Source: Algibacter sp. L3A6 (GTDB taxonomy: Bacteria; Bacteroidota; Bacteroidia; Flavobacteriales; Flavobacteriaceae). Taken from it: 64,000 bases of DNA. Positions 62,112-64,000 of this stretch are shown here, piece by piece (position 1 is the first letter of the stretch; every line of letters starts with the position of its first letter). Where the stretch lies: NCBI RefSeq assembly GCF_009796825.1, contig NZ_CP047030.1, positions 3,408,501-3,472,500 of the forward strand, given 5' to 3'. The notes below the pieces were generated by a model. The model did not search any database. It worked only from the letters and a program-made list of their open reading frames with translations, and was not told where the DNA came from. The position numbers were made by a program, and so were the translations under genes.

Positions 62112-64000
62112 ATGCAGAAATTATACAAGTTTTTTTCATCATCAAGGTTGGCTTTACTTTTATTACTAACATTTGCCATATCAATGGCTGTAGCCACATT
62201 TGTTGAAAACGATTATGGAACAAAAACAGCTTGGATAATCATTTACGACTCTTGGTGGTTTGAGATGGTTATGGTTGGTTTAGCTTTTTCATTCATCGCC
62301 AATATTTTTAAGTATAATTTATTAAAGAAAGAGAAGTGGGCCATTTTACTGTTCCATTTATCTTTCATTGTCATCATTCTTGGTGCAGGAATTACACGTT
62401 ATACTTCTTATGGTGGCGTTATGCGTATTCGAGAAGGGCAATCGTCTAATGTGGTTATTTCAGATACTAATTTTTTATCAGTAACTATTACTGATGGAAA
62501 AACGTCTAAAACGGTAAAAGAAAAACGATCGTTTTCATATATAAAAAATAACGATTTCACATTAAAAACAGATTTTGAAGGCGCAACAGTAGCGGTATCT
62601 TACAACGATTATGTGGAAGATGCTATTGCCGAAGTTGTAGAAGATGAAAAACATGGTGAACCTCTTTTAGAAATGGTAGTTACCGAAGGAAATGGTAGAA
62701 ATACCATATACCTTAAAAAAGGAGAAATTGAAAAGATAGGAGAGCATCAGCATGAAATTGGTTTCAATTCTGATAAAAAAGGTATTATTAATATTGTTGA
62801 AGAAAATGGTGCTTTTAGTATCGATTCTCCTCACGATTTAGATTTCTTTATCATGTATTCACAACAAGCAGGAGTGATTCCTAAAGATAGTTTGTATGCC
62901 ATTACTTTAAGAACTTTATATCGTTCTGGAGATATTTCATTTGTGCCATTAACGTATTTCGAAAGCGGAATCTTTCATTTAAAAAGTGAATCTGAAGATT
63001 CTAAAGAAAACGATAAAATGAAGGATGATGCATTATTAGTAAATGTATCTGTGAATGATGCTGAAAAGCCTTTAAATATATTGTATCGCGAAGGTTTTCT
63101 GCCAACACACCACGAGGTGAATATTGATAATTTAAGAGTGATTTTATCTTATGGAGCAGGAGCAATAGAAATGCCGTTTTCTATTCAGCTAGATGATTTT
63201 CAATTAGAGCGTTATCCAGGTTCATCGAGTCCATCGGCTTATGCTAGTGAAGTTACTATTTTAGATAACGATGAAAAAACACCGTTTAGAATTTTTATGA
63301 ATAATGTGTTGGATTATCGAGGTTATCGCTTTTTTCAGGCCAGTTATGATACCGATGAAAAAGGAACCGTGCTTTCTGTTAACCATGATAGTTTAGGAAC
63401 TTGGATTACGTATTTAGGATATTTACTGATGACGTTGGGTATGTTTTTTACCCTTTTCGGAAAAGCATCTCGTTTTCATTTAATTAATAAAAAACTGAAA
63501 CATTTAAAAAAGAAACATGTAGCTGTTGTAATATTGCTTTTTGGTTTACAGGCTTCATTTGCTCAGCAATTAAACGATTCTACAGCACAGCAAATAGAGC
63601 GTTTAGTAAAATCGCAAGAGGTAGATCGCGCACATGCCGATTATTTTGGTAGAATTTTGGTACAAGATCTTGATGGTAGAATAAAACCTGTAAATACATT
63701 AGGTTCTGAGTTTTTAAGAAAAATATCAAGAAAATCGAGTTTTTCATATCAAATAAACGATGAAAAAGTAACTTTTGATGCCAATCAAACGTTTTTAGCC
63801 ATGCACATAGCACCGCACGTTTGGCAGAAAATACCGCTTGTTAAGGCCGATTTTGACAAAACAGGTAACCTTTTTAGAGATGTGGTAGTTGGTACAAACA
63901 ACCTATTGCCTTATACTAGCTTGCTAGATGATAAAGGTGATTATATTTTAACCAATCAAGTTGAAGAAGCTAACAAGAAAAAGCCCGCAGAACGTAATGA
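62112..64000 (+). CDS. ccsBA: Fused CcsB-CcsA (ResB-ResC) cytochrome c maturation protein, 3' end cut off
   Basis: The frame is open from the ATG at 62112 to the right edge, 629 codons so far. It begins with the ResB/CcsB membrane region (SSSRLALLLLLTFAISMAVA; FVENDYGT; ILLFHLSFIVIILGAGITRY), continues with the periplasmic ResB domain (MRIREGQSSNVVISDTN), and passes a further membrane helix around 430-450 (YLGYLLMTLGMFFTLFG). Bacteroidota fuse ResB and CcsA in one long protein that exports and attaches haem to CxxCH sites. Its place after nrfHA fits the need for nine haems in NrfH plus NrfA. The CcsA half lies mostly outside the window. Confidence 0.9.
   Translation, partial: MQKLYKFFSSSRLALLLLLTFAISMAVATFVENDYGTKTAWIIIYDSWWFEMVMVGLAFSFIANIFKYNLLKKEKWAILLFHLSFIVIILGAGITRYTSYGGVMRIREGQSSNVVISDTNFLSVTITDGKTSKTVKEKRSFSYIKNNDFTLKTDFEGATVAVSYNDYVEDAIAEVVEDEKHGEPLLEMVVTEGNGRNTIYLKKGEIEKIGEHQHEIGFNSDKKGIINIVEENGAFSIDSPHDLDFFIMYSQQAGVIPKDSLYAITLRTLYRSGDISFVPLTYFESGIFHLKSESEDSKENDKMKDDALLVNVSVNDAEKPLNILYREGFLPTHHEVNIDNLRVILSYGAGAIEMPFSIQLDDFQLERYPGSSSPSAYASEVTILDNDEKTPFRIFMNNVLDYRGYRFFQASYDTDEKGTVLSVNHDSLGTWITYLGYLLMTLGMFFTLFGKASRFHLINKKLKHLKKKHVAVVILLFGLQASFAQQLNDSTAQQIERLVKSQEVDRAHADYFGRILVQDLDGRIKPVNTLGSEFLRKISRKSSFSYQINDEKVTFDANQTFLAMHIAPHVWQKIPLVKADFDKTGNLFRDVVVGTNNLLPYTSLLDDKGDYILTNQVEEANKKKPAERN

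Noticed and set aside
63580..63813. Minus-strand frame inside the right-edge region
   Set aside because: The plus strand holds the continuous ccsBA frame, which has clear family sequence; the minus frame has no recognisable features.

Overview
The window is AT-rich bacterial DNA from a member of the Bacteroidota, almost certainly a flavobacterium. The evidence is: -7 promoter boxes of the TAnnTTTG type, few Shine-Dalgarno sites, a secreted protein ending in a type IX secretion (T9SS) sorting domain, a LytTR regulator, and families typical of that group (DUF4202, YheT-type hydrolases, fused CcsBA). I cannot name the genus. I saw no rRNA, tRNA, CRISPR array, prophage or insertion-sequence transposase.

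Layout. 1-7329 is housekeeping: a cut-off aldose epimerase-like gene, pabB, tilS, ade, a spermidine synthase-like methyltransferase broken by an in-frame stop, and a YheT hydrolase. 7592-11972 is a molybdenum hydroxylase operon with its maturation genes (2Fe-2S subunit, Mo-binding subunit, XdhC, MocA). 12169-28541 is a nitrate/nitrite block: an FdhF/YdeP-type molybdoenzyme, nirB, nirD, DUF4202, a NarX-like kinase, a NarL-like regulator, NarK, a 1173-residue nitrate reductase fused to an NirB-like FAD/BFD reductase, and a degenerate sulfite/nitrite-reductase-like protein with a rubredoxin tail. The kinase and its regulator are split by a GIY-YIG gene embedded in copies of an 82-bp palindromic repeat.

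29010-35149 is a compact signalling operon: receiver, H-NOX haem NO-sensor, three-PAS histidine kinase, FIST protein (the NosP-type NO-sensor family), second histidine kinase, HPt protein and LytTR response regulator. It encodes an apparently complete phosphorelay that would read nitric oxide. 35994-39226 holds a CAP-domain lipoprotein and a T9SS cargo protein. 39925-52750 looks like an exopolysaccharide synthesis and export locus: TPR/beta-barrel outer membrane protein, flippase, GT4 glycosyltransferase, membrane-anchored GH5-like hydrolase, Ig-like secreted protein, large membrane protein, two receiver proteins (one fused to a GT2 glycosyltransferase) and a half-size GT2.

The strongest new observation is that six promoters across the signalling operon, the surface-protein genes and the polysaccharide locus carry the same direct-repeat element. 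The consensus is about CCATTCGTCGACA, phased at 21 bp and placed 61-62 bp upstream of the -7 box. That geometry is what LytTR regulators bind. I infer a regulon in which NO sensing (H-NOX/FIST), through an HPt and the LytTR regulator, controls its own operon, surface proteins and a polysaccharide.

52858-59650 is a nine-gene minus-strand block, mostly molybdenum cofactor genes (moeA, ModE-like HTH, TauE/SafE, mobA, moaD, moeB-rhodanese, moaE, moaCB, moaA). It supplies cofactor for the molybdoenzymes to the left. Divergent from it are nrfH, nrfA (ammonifying nitrite reductase) and the start of ccsBA (cytochrome c maturation), which runs off the right end. The window therefore joins nitrate uptake and reduction, nitrite reduction to ammonia by two routes, cofactor supply, and a probable NO-responsive surface programme.
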